NCBI GenBank assembly: GCA_041659285.1
Contig: JBAZYO010000001.1
Location: 310,001-374,000, forward strand
Origin: Vicinamibacterales bacterium
GTDB taxonomy: Bacteria > Acidobacteriota > Vicinamibacteria > Vicinamibacterales > UBA2999
Reading direction: 5' to 3'
Length of the DNA stretch: 64,000 nucleotides
The translations under genes were made by a program, and so were the position numbers. Shown here piece after piece: positions 7,912-15,356 of the stretch (position 1 is its first letter; the number at the start of each line of letters is the position of its first letter). Below the pieces are notes generated by a model. The model was not told the origin of the DNA. It was given only the letters and a program-made list of their open reading frames with translations, and ran no database searches.

Positions 7912-8591
7912 ACGCCTTCTTCCGCGTCGCCTGGATCGTGGTGAAGAAGGACCTGACCGTGGAGGTCCGCAGCCTCGAGATCCTGTCGACGACGATCTTC
8001 TTTGCGGTCACGGTCGTGCTGATGTTCTCCTTCGGCCTCGTCGTGGACGGACGGCCGCTGAACGACGTGGCCGCGGCCATCCTGTGGGTGGCCATCGCGT
8101 TTTCCGGGACGCTGGCCCTGGGCCGCACCTTCGAGCGTGAACGGCAGAACGACACGCTGCGGGCGCTGTTGATGGCGCCGGCCGACCGTCCTGCCCTGTA
8201 CGTGGGGAAGCTCGCCGGCATCCTGATGCTGCTCGCGCTCGTGGAAATGGTCCTGGTGCCGCTGGTCGGGTTGCTGTTCGCGGCGCCGGTCTTCGAGCAC
8301 GGCCTCCAGCTGGTGACGTTGCTGGCGGGCGGGACGATTGGCTTTGCCGCGGTCGGCACCCTGTTCGCCGCCATGCTGGTGCGGGCCAGGAGCCGCGACG
8401 TGCTGCTGCCCATCATGTTGTATCCCATGACCGTTCCGGTCATGATTGCGGGAGTCCGGGGGACGGCGGCGCTGTTTCAGCCGACGCCCGACCTGGCGGT
8501 GGCGCAGTTCTGGATGGGCCTGCTCGGCTTTTTCGACGTGGTCTTCATCACGCTCGCGCTGTGGACGTTCGATCCGGTGATGACGGATTAG
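7908..8591 (+). CDS. ccmB: Heme exporter membrane protein CcmB
   Basis: A 227-residue protein with about six membrane helices. The N-terminal AWIVVKKDLTVEVRSLEIL is the standard CcmB opening, and FERERQNDTLRALLMAP fits the conserved cytoplasmic loop. It is the permease partner of CcmA in the CcmABCD complex of the inner membrane. It starts with ATG overlapping the ccmA stop. A 109-base gap with two small palindromes separates it from ccmC, the only break of that size in the ccm run. Confidence 0.92.
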   Translation: MNAFFRVAWIVVKKDLTVEVRSLEILSTTIFFAVTVVLMFSFGLVVDGRPLNDVAAAILWVAIAFSGTLALGRTFERERQNDTLRALLMAPADRPALYVGKLAGILMLLALVEMVLVPLVGLLFAAPVFEHGLQLVTLLAGGTIGFAAVGTLFAAMLVRARSRDVLLPIMLYPMTVPVMIAGVRGTAALFQPTPDLAVAQFWMGLLGFFDVVFITLALWTFDPVMTD

Positions 8592-8647
8592 TGGGGCGTA
8601 TCAACAGCATGGAATGTTGTCTAGAGCATGCTCAACGACGGTATCGC

Positions 8648-8668
8648 GGCCGTTCCTACGGAACGGCC
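8648..8668. repeat. Palindrome between ccmB and ccmC
   Basis: GGCCGTTCC at 8648-8656 and GGAACGGCC at 8660-8668 are perfect 9-base arms around TAC. The 8592-8700 gap also holds a short GGTTCTCGAACC hairpin further on. There is no T-run, so it does not look like an intrinsic terminator; it is probably another dispersed palindrome or a transcript-stability element. Confidence 0.6.
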
Positions 8669-8700
8669 CGCCAGGGTTCTCGAACCTGCGAGCCACGGGA

Positions 8701-9360
8701 ATGACCCGATCAACAGTCGTAATGCTGGCCCTGGCGGCGGGGATGTTCGCCCTGGCGCCGTGGATGATCAACGCGGCGCCGAACGAGGCGACGATGGGCC
8801 TCGTCTACAAGATCTACTTCTTCCACATGCCGTCGGCCTGGATGTTCATGGTGGCGGCCATCACGGCTGGCATCGCGAGCGCGCGGTTCCTGTTCCTGAA
8901 GCGGCCGTCGGCCGACGGCTGGGCGCTGGCCGCCGGCGAGCTGGCGGTGCTGTTCGGGGCCTTCACGCTGGTCACCGGCCCGCTGTGGGCGCGCAAGGCG
9001 TGGGGCGTGTGGTGGGTGTGGGACGCGCGGCTCACCTCGAGCCTGATGCTGTTCATGATCTTCGTCGCCTACCTGTTGCTGCGGAAGTACGGCGGCCCGG
9101 GTTCCGACAAGCTCGGCGCCGGCATGGCGTTGTTCGGCATGGCCAACGTGCCGTTCATCTACATCTCCGTGAACTACTGGCGCACGTTCCACCCGCTGAC
9201 CTCGGTGGTGCCGACGCTGCCGGTCGAAATGGGCATTCCGTTGTGGTACTGCGTGACCGCGTTCACGCTGCTCTTCGTGGTGCTGTTGCGGATGCGGACG
9301 CGGCTGGAGCACCAGCGCGCGCGCGTCGAAGCGTTGTACCTTCTCGAGGACGAATCGTGA
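8701..9360 (+). CDS. ccmC: Heme handling protein CcmC
   Basis: A 219-residue, six-helix protein of the CcmC/CcmF/CcsA heme-handling family. It shows the tryptophan-rich WWVWDARLTSS motif (about residues 103-115) and flanking histidines in FFHMPSAW (near 41) and in YWRTFHPLTSV, which ligate heme in this family. CcmC passes heme to CcmE. The start chosen is ATG 8701, giving the usual family opening. An upstream in-frame ATG at 8614 would add 29 residues encoded largely by the palindrome region and is less likely. The stop overlaps the ccmD-like gene (TGATG). Confidence 0.92.
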   Translation: MTRSTVVMLALAAGMFALAPWMINAAPNEATMGLVYKIYFFHMPSAWMFMVAAITAGIASARFLFLKRPSADGWALAAGELAVLFGAFTLVTGPLWARKAWGVWWVWDARLTSSLMLFMIFVAYLLLRKYGGPGSDKLGAGMALFGMANVPFIYISVNYWRTFHPLTSVVPTLPVEMGIPLWYCVTAFTLLFVVLLRMRTRLEHQRARVEALYLLEDES

Positions 9361-9623
9361 TGCGACTTCAGACCGTAGTGTTGTGCGCGTGGCTGCTGGC
9401 GGTACCCGCGACGATGACGGCGTCGGCCATGCAGCAACCGCCGTCCGGCGATTTCGTGCCGGTGGACGAGACGATTCCGGGCGAACAGATCCCCGCGCTG
9501 CCGCTGATCGCGACCGCCTACGGGTTCATCTGGGTGGTGATGCTCGGGTATGTGTGGTCGATTGGCCGGCGGCTGCAGAAGGTCGAGACCGAGCTCGCCG
9601 AACTGGAATCGCGGGGGAAGTAG
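9360..9623 (+). CDS. CcmD-like protein
   Basis: An 87-residue protein with a signal-like N-terminal helix (residues 5-22), a Pro/acidic linker, then a second membrane helix (about 50-68) ending in YVWSIGRRLQKVETELAEL. A single helix followed by a charged helical tail with an R-L-x-x-x-E-x-E-L pattern is typical of CcmD, the small partner that stabilises CcmC-CcmE. The extra N-terminal segment makes it longer than classical CcmD. It starts at ATG 9360, on the last base of the ccmC stop. It is directly followed by a 55-residue membrane peptide gene. Confidence 0.78.
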   Translation: MRLQTVVLCAWLLAVPATMTASAMQQPPSGDFVPVDETIPGEQIPALPLIATAYGFIWVVMLGYVWSIGRRLQKVETELAELESRGK

Positions 9624-9791
9624 ATGGAGTTTGGCATCCCCAACGCATCGCACTTCATTTTCATCCCCGGCATACTGATTGTCGGTGTGGTGATCGGCTG
9701 GATTCTTGGCTCGCGCGCCGCGCAGGACGCGATGGCGTCGGAACTGCGCAAGCGGGAACAGCGCGCCGAGCGCCACAACAAGACTACGTAG
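9624..9791 (+). CDS. 55-residue single-helix membrane peptide
   Basis: A small open frame starting with ATG immediately after the ccmD-like stop. It begins MEFGIPNASHFIF, has one membrane helix (about residues 11-31, ending IGWILGSRAA), then a strongly charged tail (ELRKREQRAERH). This is the form of a second CcmD-like or other assembly peptide. The zero-base spacing, the ATG and the membrane design argue for a real gene, although its small size and lack of a recognised family leave doubt. Its stop lies at the edge of the GGGGTCAGACCCC repeats, which probably mark the end of the ccm transcript. Confidence 0.6.
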   Translation: MEFGIPNASHFIFIPGILIVGVVIGWILGSRAAQDAMASELRKREQRAERHNKTT

Positions 9792-9832
9792 GGGTCAGAC
9801 CCCTCGGCACATCCCGCTCGGGGTCAGACCCC
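9791..9832. repeat. Two copies of the palindrome GGGGTCAGACCCC
   Basis: Perfect copies lie at 9791-9803 and 9820-9832, 29 bases apart. Each is a near-palindrome (GGGGTC A GACCCC), and the two could also pair with each other. They sit between the end of the plus-strand ccm unit and the convergent minus-strand phosphoesterase gene, so a bidirectional termination or barrier role is possible. Confidence 0.75.
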
Positions 9833-9842
9833 GGCGCCTACC

Positions 9843-10586
9843 CTAGCGTCCAAGCGCCAGGCGCTGCGCGAGCACGTCCGGCAACCCTTCCTGAAGAATG
9901 CGCGCCTGCGCCTTCGCGATCGGGTACTCCACCCGGTGAAGCGTGACCTCACGCGCGGCGGTATCGACCACCGCGAAACCGGCGCGCGGGTCGCCATCGC
10001 GCGGCTGGCCCACCGAGCCCGGGTTGATCAGGTAGCGATTCGCGTCGTCCAGGGCAATCGTGAACGGCCGGCGTTCCTCCGCCGTGGACAATCCGAACTG
10101 ATCGCGCGACAGGTAGTGGCCGACCTGGACGTGCGTGTGGCCGAACAGGCACAGCGGCCGGCGGGCGGCGTGCATGGCGCGCAGCGCGTCGAGGTCGTCG
10201 AACACGTAGGCGTCTTCGTCGAATGGCGTGCCGTGGCAGATCTCGATCAAATCGTCGACGACCACCGGGCCTTCCGGCAGAGCCGCCAGCCACTCGCGGT
10301 TTTCCGGCGTGAGCGCGTCGTAGGTCCAGCGGATGGCGCTGCGGGCGACCGCATTGAAGCCTGCCGAGCTTTCGACGCCCGAGCCGACCTTGTCGTGGTT
10401 GCCGCGAATGATGGCCTGGGGCGCCAGGGCCCGCACGCGCTCGCAAATCGCGTTGGGGTCGGCGCCGTAGCCGACCAGGTCGCCGAGCACCAGGACCCGC
10501 TCGCAGGTGAGCGGGACGGCGGCGGCCATGACGGTCTCATAGGCCTCGAGATTCGCGTGAATATCGCTGATTACCAGGTAACGCAT
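9843..10586 (-). CDS. Calcineurin-like metallophosphoesterase
   Basis: A 247-residue cytoplasmic protein with every metal-binding block of the family: DIHAN (Asp7, His9), GDLVGYG, GNHDK, the CHGTP segment and GHTHVQVGH. These coordinate two metal ions that hydrolyse phosphomono- or diesters. The overall form is that of the YfcE/predicted phosphodiesterase group; the substrate is unknown. It starts at ATG 10586, 21 bases downstream of the aroK stop on the same strand, so it may be the last gene of the aroA-aroK unit. Confidence 0.85.
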   Translation of the reverse strand: MRYLVISDIHANLEAYETVMAAAVPLTCERVLVLGDLVGYGADPNAICERVRALAPQAIIRGNHDKVGSGVESSAGFNAVARSAIRWTYDALTPENREWLAALPEGPVVVDDLIEICHGTPFDEDAYVFDDLDALRAMHAARRPLCLFGHTHVQVGHYLSRDQFGLSTAEERRPFTIALDDANRYLINPGSVGQPRDGDPRAGFAVVDTAAREVTLHRVEYPIAKAQARILQEGLPDVLAQRLALGR

Positions 10587-10607
10587 CGGCCCTCGGAGTT
10601 CTGACAG

Positions 10608-11111
10608 TCAGGCTCCATTGAGCCACTCTACGATGTAATCGACGAGCTCCTCTACGGAGGCGCGTCCTGCATCAACCCGGAGGTGCGCCTGGCGGTAGGC
10701 CGCGAGGCGCTGATTATAAAGCTGTTCCATCTCCAGTCGATCGGCGGCCAGCGGGCGCCGGCCGTCGGACGGCACGCGGGAGAGTATCGTCGAGAACGGC
10801 GCGTCGAGCCACACCACCGCGCCGTCCCGGAGCATCAGCTCGCGGTTGGCGGGGTCCTCAAAGGTCCCGCCGCCCGAGGCGACGACCGCGCCCCGCTCGG
10901 GCAGAAGGTCGATCAGGACTTTGCGCTCGCACGCGCGGAAATAGGGTTCGCCGTCCTGGCGGAAGATCGTTGAAATGTCGCGCCGCTCGTTGCGTTCGAT
11001 GCAGGCGTCGATGTCTTCCACCTTCCAGTCGAGCCGCTTGCCGAGCGCGCTGGCCGCCGTGGTCTTGCCGGCGCCCATGAAGCCGACCAGGTAAACCTTG
11101 TCAGCCTTCAC
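10608..11111 (-). CDS. aroK: Shikimate kinase
   Basis: A 167-residue enzyme that phosphorylates shikimate at the 3-hydroxyl with ATP, the fifth step of chorismate synthesis. The P-loop GFMGAGKTT (residues 9-17), the shikimate-binding DID (near 34), the central ASGGGTF and the lid-region GRRPLAADR are all present. The length is normal. Its start overlaps the end of aroA by 11 bases, so the two pathway genes, for consecutive steps, are likely translated together. Confidence 0.93.
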   Translation of the reverse strand: MKADKVYLVGFMGAGKTTAASALGKRLDWKVEDIDACIERNERRDISTIFRQDGEPYFRACERKVLIDLLPERGAVVASGGGTFEDPANRELMLRDGAVVWLDAPFSTILSRVPSDGRRPLAADRLEMEQLYNQRLAAYRQAHLRVDAGRASVEELVDYIVEWLNGA

Positions 11112-12420
11112 GCGTCAGCCTCTCGAGGTCATCGAAGAAGGCCGGGTACGAGACCGCCACGGCGTCGGCGCCTTCGATCAGCGTCGGGCCGCTGGCGCCG
11201 AGCGCGGCGATGGCAAAGGCCATCGCGAGCCGATGATCGTGGTTGGCGTGCACGGTGCCGCCCGTGAGGCGGGTGCCGGATCGGACCTGGAAGCCGTCGG
11301 GCCGCTCCTCGGCATCGGCACCCATGGCGCGGAGGCCGGCCACCAGTTCGGCAATGCGGTCGCTCTCCTTGACGCGCAGTTCGCCGGCGCCGGACACCGT
11401 GACGCTGCCGCCGAATGTGCCAAGCGTGGCCAGTACCGGCAGCTCGTCGATTACCTCGGGCACTTCGGCCGGGGTAATCACGAGGTCGCGCATCGCGCCG
11501 TGCCGCACGCGGAGGCGGCCCACCGGCTCGCCGTGCCACTCGCCTTCGACGGTGGTGTCCACCTGGGCGCCGAACCGGCGGAGCACGTCGAGCAGCCCGG
11601 CGCGGCTCGGGTTCAGGCCGACGTCCGTGATGGTGACGTCCGACCCGGCCAAGGCCGACGCTGCCACGGCCCAGAACGCGGCAGACGACAAGTCTCCCGG
11701 CACCCGCAGCGATCGCCCGGACAGCCGTTGGCCGCCGCGCAGCGTGACCGAGCGGTGGTCCACGCCAACCGCGGCCCCGAACGCGGCCAGCGCCCGTTCC
11801 GTATGATCACGGGTAGAGGCGGGTTCAACCACGGTGGTGTCGCCGGTCGCCTGGAGGCCGGCCAGCAGCACGGCGGACTTGACCTGTGCGCTCGGCGTGT
11901 CGGGGGCGAAGCGGATGCCCACGAGGTCGCCGCCGCGAATAATCAGCGGCGGACGGTCGCCGGGCCCGGCGGTGACGAGGGCGCCCATTTGCGTGAGCGG
12001 GCCGATGATCCGGCGCATGGGCCGCCGCGACAGTGAGGCATCGCCGATCAGGGTCGATAGGAAGGGATGAGCGGCGACGACGCCGCCCAGCATCCGCATG
12101 GTGCTGCCGGAATTGCCGCAATCGAGCGGGCCGGCGGCGGCGGCCAGGCCCCGGAGCCCCCGGCCCTGGACGGTGACGAGCGGCGGATCGTTATCGCCTC
12201 CAGATGGCGTTCGTGAGACGATAGCCCCGAGAGACGCCAGGCAGGTGAGCGTCGACGCGCAATCAGCACCGGGCGCGTAGTTGGCAATGGCGGAAGGGCC
12301 ATCGGCAATGGCCGCGAGCAATGCGTAACGGTGCGAGATGGATTTGTCCCCCGGCACTCGCAGCACGCCGGACACGGCGCGCGCGGGGGATACGGCAATT
12401 CGGTCGGCCACTCGCATCAT
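11101..12420 (-). CDS. aroA: 3-phosphoshikimate 1-carboxyvinyltransferase (EPSP synthase)
   Basis: About 439 residues, from ATG at 12418-12420; a TTG at 12424-12426 would add two residues and an ATG at 12415-12417 would remove one. The enzyme joins phosphoenolpyruvate to shikimate-3-phosphate. Conserved blocks are VPGDKSISHRY near the N-terminus, DCGNSGSTMRML (phosphate binding) and VKESDRIAEL near the C-terminus. The GNSGST block has no extra insertion. It is the first gene of the minus-strand aroA-aroK pair and is divergent from the RsbW-like gene. Confidence 0.94.
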   Translation of the reverse strand: MMRVADRIAVSPARAVSGVLRVPGDKSISHRYALLAAIADGPSAIANYAPGADCASTLTCLASLGAIVSRTPSGGDNDPPLVTVQGRGLRGLAAAAGPLDCGNSGSTMRMLGGVVAAHPFLSTLIGDASLSRRPMRRIIGPLTQMGALVTAGPGDRPPLIIRGGDLVGIRFAPDTPSAQVKSAVLLAGLQATGDTTVVEPASTRDHTERALAAFGAAVGVDHRSVTLRGGQRLSGRSLRVPGDLSSAAFWAVAASALAGSDVTITDVGLNPSRAGLLDVLRRFGAQVDTTVEGEWHGEPVGRLRVRHGAMRDLVITPAEVPEVIDELPVLATLGTFGGSVTVSGAGELRVKESDRIAELVAGLRAMGADAEERPDGFQVRSGTRLTGGTVHANHDHRLAMAFAIAALGASGPTLIEGADAVAVSYPAFFDDLERLTREG

Positions 12421-12524
12421 GTTCAACTATAGCAACTTGACCGGCTTTGAAGCGCTATGGTACTTAACCAGCACATGTCGCGCGTCAGACCGGGGCGAGT
12501 TTCGAGTGGCCCGAACCCGACCCG

Positions 12525-12968
12525 ATGATTCCACCGCACACGGTCCGCCTTGAATTCAACAGCGCGTTCGACATGCTCGACTTCGTGCAGGTCGTCAGCG
12601 ACCATGTCGGCAAGATGGCCGGTCTCGATGAAGATCAGCTCCACTGGGTCAGCGTCGCCGTGCGCGAATCGGTGGTCAATGCCATCAAGCACGGGAACAA
12701 GAACGACAGCAGCAAGCGCGTGATTGTCGAGTTCAGCCCGGTGCCGCCCACCGCTGCCGGCGAGCTGGTGATTCGCATCGAGGACCAGGGCGAGGGCTTC
12801 GTCCCGGAAGAAGTGGCCGATCCCCTGGCGCCCGAAAATATCCTGAAGTCGAGCGGCCGCGGGATCTTCCTCATTCGCAACTTCATGGACGAAACGGTGC
12901 TGAAGAAGGTGCCCGGCGGCATGGAGATCCGGATGGTCAAGAAGATTGCCAAAGGGGCCACCGATTAG
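12525..12968 (+). CDS. RsbW-like ATP-binding protein (anti-sigma kinase type)
   Basis: A 147-residue protein with one GHKL-type ATPase domain. The N-box is RESVVNAIKHGNKN (about residues 48-61), the G1 box is DQGEGF and the G2-like segment is GRGIFLIRNFMDE. Proteins of this size and design phosphorylate STAS-domain anti-anti-sigma factors or bind sigma factors. No RsbV/STAS partner or sigma gene was seen nearby, so the target is unknown. It starts with ATG at 12525, and the next gene begins 22 bases after its stop. Confidence 0.82.
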   Translation: MIPPHTVRLEFNSAFDMLDFVQVVSDHVGKMAGLDEDQLHWVSVAVRESVVNAIKHGNKNDSSKRVIVEFSPVPPTAAGELVIRIEDQGEGFVPEEVADPLAPENILKSSGRGIFLIRNFMDETVLKKVPGGMEIRMVKKIAKGATD

Positions 12969-12990
12969 ACACCGATTAGTCACAGATTCA

Positions 12991-13773
12991 TTGACACTTC
13001 CCCCCGCATTTCTTGCTACGGCCGTTGAAGCCGTCGTTCGCGCCGGCGAGATGCAGATCGCCAAGTTTGGCACCGGTGTTCGCGTCGACAAGAAGGGCAC
13101 CATCGACCTGGTGACCGAGGTGGACGTCGAGGTGGAACGCATGTTCCGCGCGATGGTCGCCGCACGCTTTCCCGATCACGACGTGCTCGCCGAGGAGTTC
13201 GCGACGCCCCCGACTGGCGCGAGGCATCGCTGGGTGTTCGACCCGCTCGACGGCACCACGAACTTCGCGCACGGGGTGCCGATCTTCTGCGCGTCGCTGG
13301 CGCTCGAGATCGACGGCGACGCCGCCGTGGCGGCCGTCTATGATCCCAATCGCCGCGAGCTCTTCACCGCGGAAGCGGGGATGGGGTCGCGCCTGAACGG
13401 CCGGCCGCTTCGGGTTTCGACCAATGCCGGCGTCATCGATGCGATGCTGGTCACGGGCTTTCCGTATCACGTCCAGCAGAACCCCGAGGAGTTCCTCAAG
13501 GTGTTCGGGCAGGTGTTACGCCGCGCGCGCGCGGTGCGGCGCCTGGGGTCGGCCGCGATCGACATCTGCTGGGTGGCGGCGGGCCGCATGGAAGGCTTCT
13601 GGGAGGCCGACCTGAAGCCCTGGGACACGCGGGCGGCCGCGTTGATCCTCCAGGAAGCGGGCGGCCGTGTGACCGCGATGGACGGCGGCCCGTGGATACC
13701 CGAGAACGGCGACATTCTCGCCACCAACGGGTTGATTCACGACGAGGTCTTGCGGATTATCGGGTCCGCCTAG
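12991..13773 (+). CDS. Inositol monophosphatase family protein
   Basis: A phosphatase of about 260 residues. Metal-site motifs are present: DLVTEVDVEVE, EEF, the signature WVFDPLDGTTNFAHG and the C-terminal EADLKPWDTRAAALILQEAG. The family acts on inositol-1-phosphate, histidinol phosphate, fructose-1,6-bisphosphate or PAP; sequence alone does not decide which. TTG 12991 is preferred because it lies after the upstream gene and just before the conserved N-terminal helix; an in-frame TTG at 12946 would overlap that gene. A composite palindromic repeat starts one base after the stop. Confidence 0.85.
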   Translation: MTLPPAFLATAVEAVVRAGEMQIAKFGTGVRVDKKGTIDLVTEVDVEVERMFRAMVAARFPDHDVLAEEFATPPTGARHRWVFDPLDGTTNFAHGVPIFCASLALEIDGDAAVAAVYDPNRRELFTAEAGMGSRLNGRPLRVSTNAGVIDAMLVTGFPYHVQQNPEEFLKVFGQVLRRARAVRRLGSAAIDICWVAAGRMEGFWEADLKPWDTRAAALILQEAGGRVTAMDGGPWIPENGDILATNGLIHDEVLRIIGSA

Positions 13774-13860
13774 CCGCCTTCGCCAAGGCTCCGGCGCCCA
13801 AGAAGGCGGACGCTACATCAGTGTGGCTACATCAATGTGGCGTCCGGCATCAGCCGGACC
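13774..13860. repeat. Composite palindromic repeat (family A + family B)
   Basis: Family A material (CCGCCTTCGCCAAGGC and related, 13774-13810) is followed by a family B unit at 13834-13860, AATGTGGCGTCCGGC then ATCAGCCGGACC. Family B also occurs at 43335-43361 and 52611-52637 with only one or two base changes. The repeat overlaps the stop codon of the convergent minus-strand GT-C gene (13850-13852), so the last two residues of that protein come from repeat sequence. Confidence 0.8.
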
Positions 13861-15325
13861 TCCTCCGATACAGCGCCACGTTCCCGCCCTCGCACGCGCG
13901 TTCAAAGCCGCGCAGGAACCCCGGCCACGACTGCGCCTTCTGGTGCAGCATGTCGCCACCCTCGGCGGCTTCTTCAATCAACACCCATCCAGTGAAGGCC
14001 ACGGGACCGTACGCGTACGCCGCCTGCCAGGTCGGACCGCTGCCCTCGTGCAGGAAGTCGGCGAGGTCGAAGCCTGCCAGCGACAGCTCCTGCATGTAGT
14101 GCGCGAGGGCGCCCATGCTGGCCATGATCGTGGTCCCGTCATAGGCGTCGGCCAGGCACTGCGTCACCGCGCGCCGACCCAGGCCGTTCGGGCGATCCAG
14201 CTGCGCCTCGACGATCATCGGCGCCTCGCGATCGAACGGGCCGACCTGCAGCAACACCGCGGCGAGCACGGCGATGGCCACCGGCGCCGCCGCGCGCCGC
14301 AGCAGCCCGACCCCGGCGCCGATGCACGCGGCGCACCCCAGAATCAGCGGCACTTCATAGCGGATGCGAAACGGGTGACCGGAGGTGAAGGCGTAGAACG
14401 GCAGCGCCGCTGAGGCGAGCAGGACGATCGGGAAGGCCAGGCCGCTCCAGGACCGCCGCCAGACCGCCGCCAGCAGCAGGATCGGCGCGGCGATCTCCGC
14501 CGCCATCAGGAGCCGCGTGCCGCCGAGGTCGGCGACGCCCTTCAGGATCGCCTCGGCGACCACCATCGGCTGGCCCTGCAGCGCCGGATCGGGCACGTAG
14601 AAGCCGCCGGTCACGAACCATTCGCCGATCGACGCGAAGCTCATGCCCATGAAGAACAGCACGGCGCCGGCGGGGTAGCACGCCAGGCGGGCCGTGCTTT
14701 TGACGACCCGCGCCAGCGGCGCCCCGCGGCGCCACTTCACCCAGGCCGCCACCGCCATGGCCGCGCCGACTATCGGCCAGGCTTCGTAACGCGTGAGGCA
14801 GGCGGCGACAATGGTCCAGCCCGCGGCCCGCGGCACCGCGACCGCGTCCGACAGGGCCCACTCCGCCAGGTGCAGCACGACCAGGCTCGAGAGCGCGAAC
14901 AGCAGCGGCTCGGTCATGGGCGTGCTCTGCAGATAGAGCACGTTCGGGTTGGCCGCGAAGAGCCCCGCGGCCAGGGCGGCGCCCCAGCGCGAGCCAGTCG
15001 CGCGCAGGACAAGCGCCGACAGGCAGGCGACCGTGACGGCAAACGACGCAATCGACATGACGATGGCGGACGCCCCGGTCCGGTACATCCAGTCGATCTG
15101 GACCGGGAGGGCGTTGAGCAAGTGCGGCAAGGGGAGCCAGACCGCGCCGATTTGCTCCCAACTGGGCGTGAGGCTGTCGAGGATGCGGCGGGCCACCACG
15201 AGGTGCGCCTTGGCGTCGTAGTGGCTCAGGGTCAGGCCGGCCGACCAATACACCGCGGCGGCGACCGCGCCCAGGAGGGCGGCCAGGGCGCCCAGCGCAC
15301 GCGAAAGGGGATCGAATGAGGACAC
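13850..15325 (-). CDS. GT-C type membrane glycosyltransferase (ArnT/PMT-like)
   Basis: A 491-residue protein with roughly ten membrane helices. After the first helix comes YDAKAHLVVARRILDS in an external loop, where GT-C enzymes carry the acidic residue that activates the acceptor. The segment QSTPMTEPLLFALSSLVVLH matches the second conserved loop of ArnT/PMT-like enzymes, which use a lipid-linked sugar donor. The start chosen is GTG 15325; an upstream in-frame frame to 15412 would overlap the divergent GT2 gene and adds a poor N-terminus. Sugar and acceptor are unknown. Confidence 0.75.
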   Translation of the reverse strand: MSSFDPLSRALGALAALLGAVAAAVYWSAGLTLSHYDAKAHLVVARRILDSLTPSWEQIGAVWLPLPHLLNALPVQIDWMYRTGASAIVMSIASFAVTVACLSALVLRATGSRWGAALAAGLFAANPNVLYLQSTPMTEPLLFALSSLVVLHLAEWALSDAVAVPRAAGWTIVAACLTRYEAWPIVGAAMAVAAWVKWRRGAPLARVVKSTARLACYPAGAVLFFMGMSFASIGEWFVTGGFYVPDPALQGQPMVVAEAILKGVADLGGTRLLMAAEIAAPILLLAAVWRRSWSGLAFPIVLLASAALPFYAFTSGHPFRIRYEVPLILGCAACIGAGVGLLRRAAAPVAIAVLAAVLLQVGPFDREAPMIVEAQLDRPNGLGRRAVTQCLADAYDGTTIMASMGALAHYMQELSLAGFDLADFLHEGSGPTWQAAYAYGPVAFTGWVLIEEAAEGGDMLHQKAQSWPGFLRGFERACEGGNVALYRRRSG

Positions 15326-15335
15326 GGTCGCGTTA

Positions 15336-15341
15336 TATAAT
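15336..15341 (+). promoter_or_regulatory. Probable -10 element (TATAAT) for the GT2 gene
   Basis: A perfect TATAAT followed by GCCTCG, ending 15 bases before the ATG at 15357. No convincing -35 box is visible. Transcription would start near 15348, leaving a leader of under ten bases. Similar TATAATG boxes sit just before the starts at 39849 and 59817. Confidence 0.55.
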
Positions 15342-15356
15342 GCCTCGTCCCGCTCA

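Noticed and set aside
8614..8700. Extended N-terminus for CcmC starting at ATG 8614
   Set aside because: The added residues are encoded by palindromic intergenic sequence and do not fit the family; ATG 8701 gives the normal start.
12437..12465. Promoter for the RsbW-like gene (TTGACC with a downstream TACTTA)
   Set aside because: The -35 box is fair but the -10 match is poor, so it was not listed as a feature.
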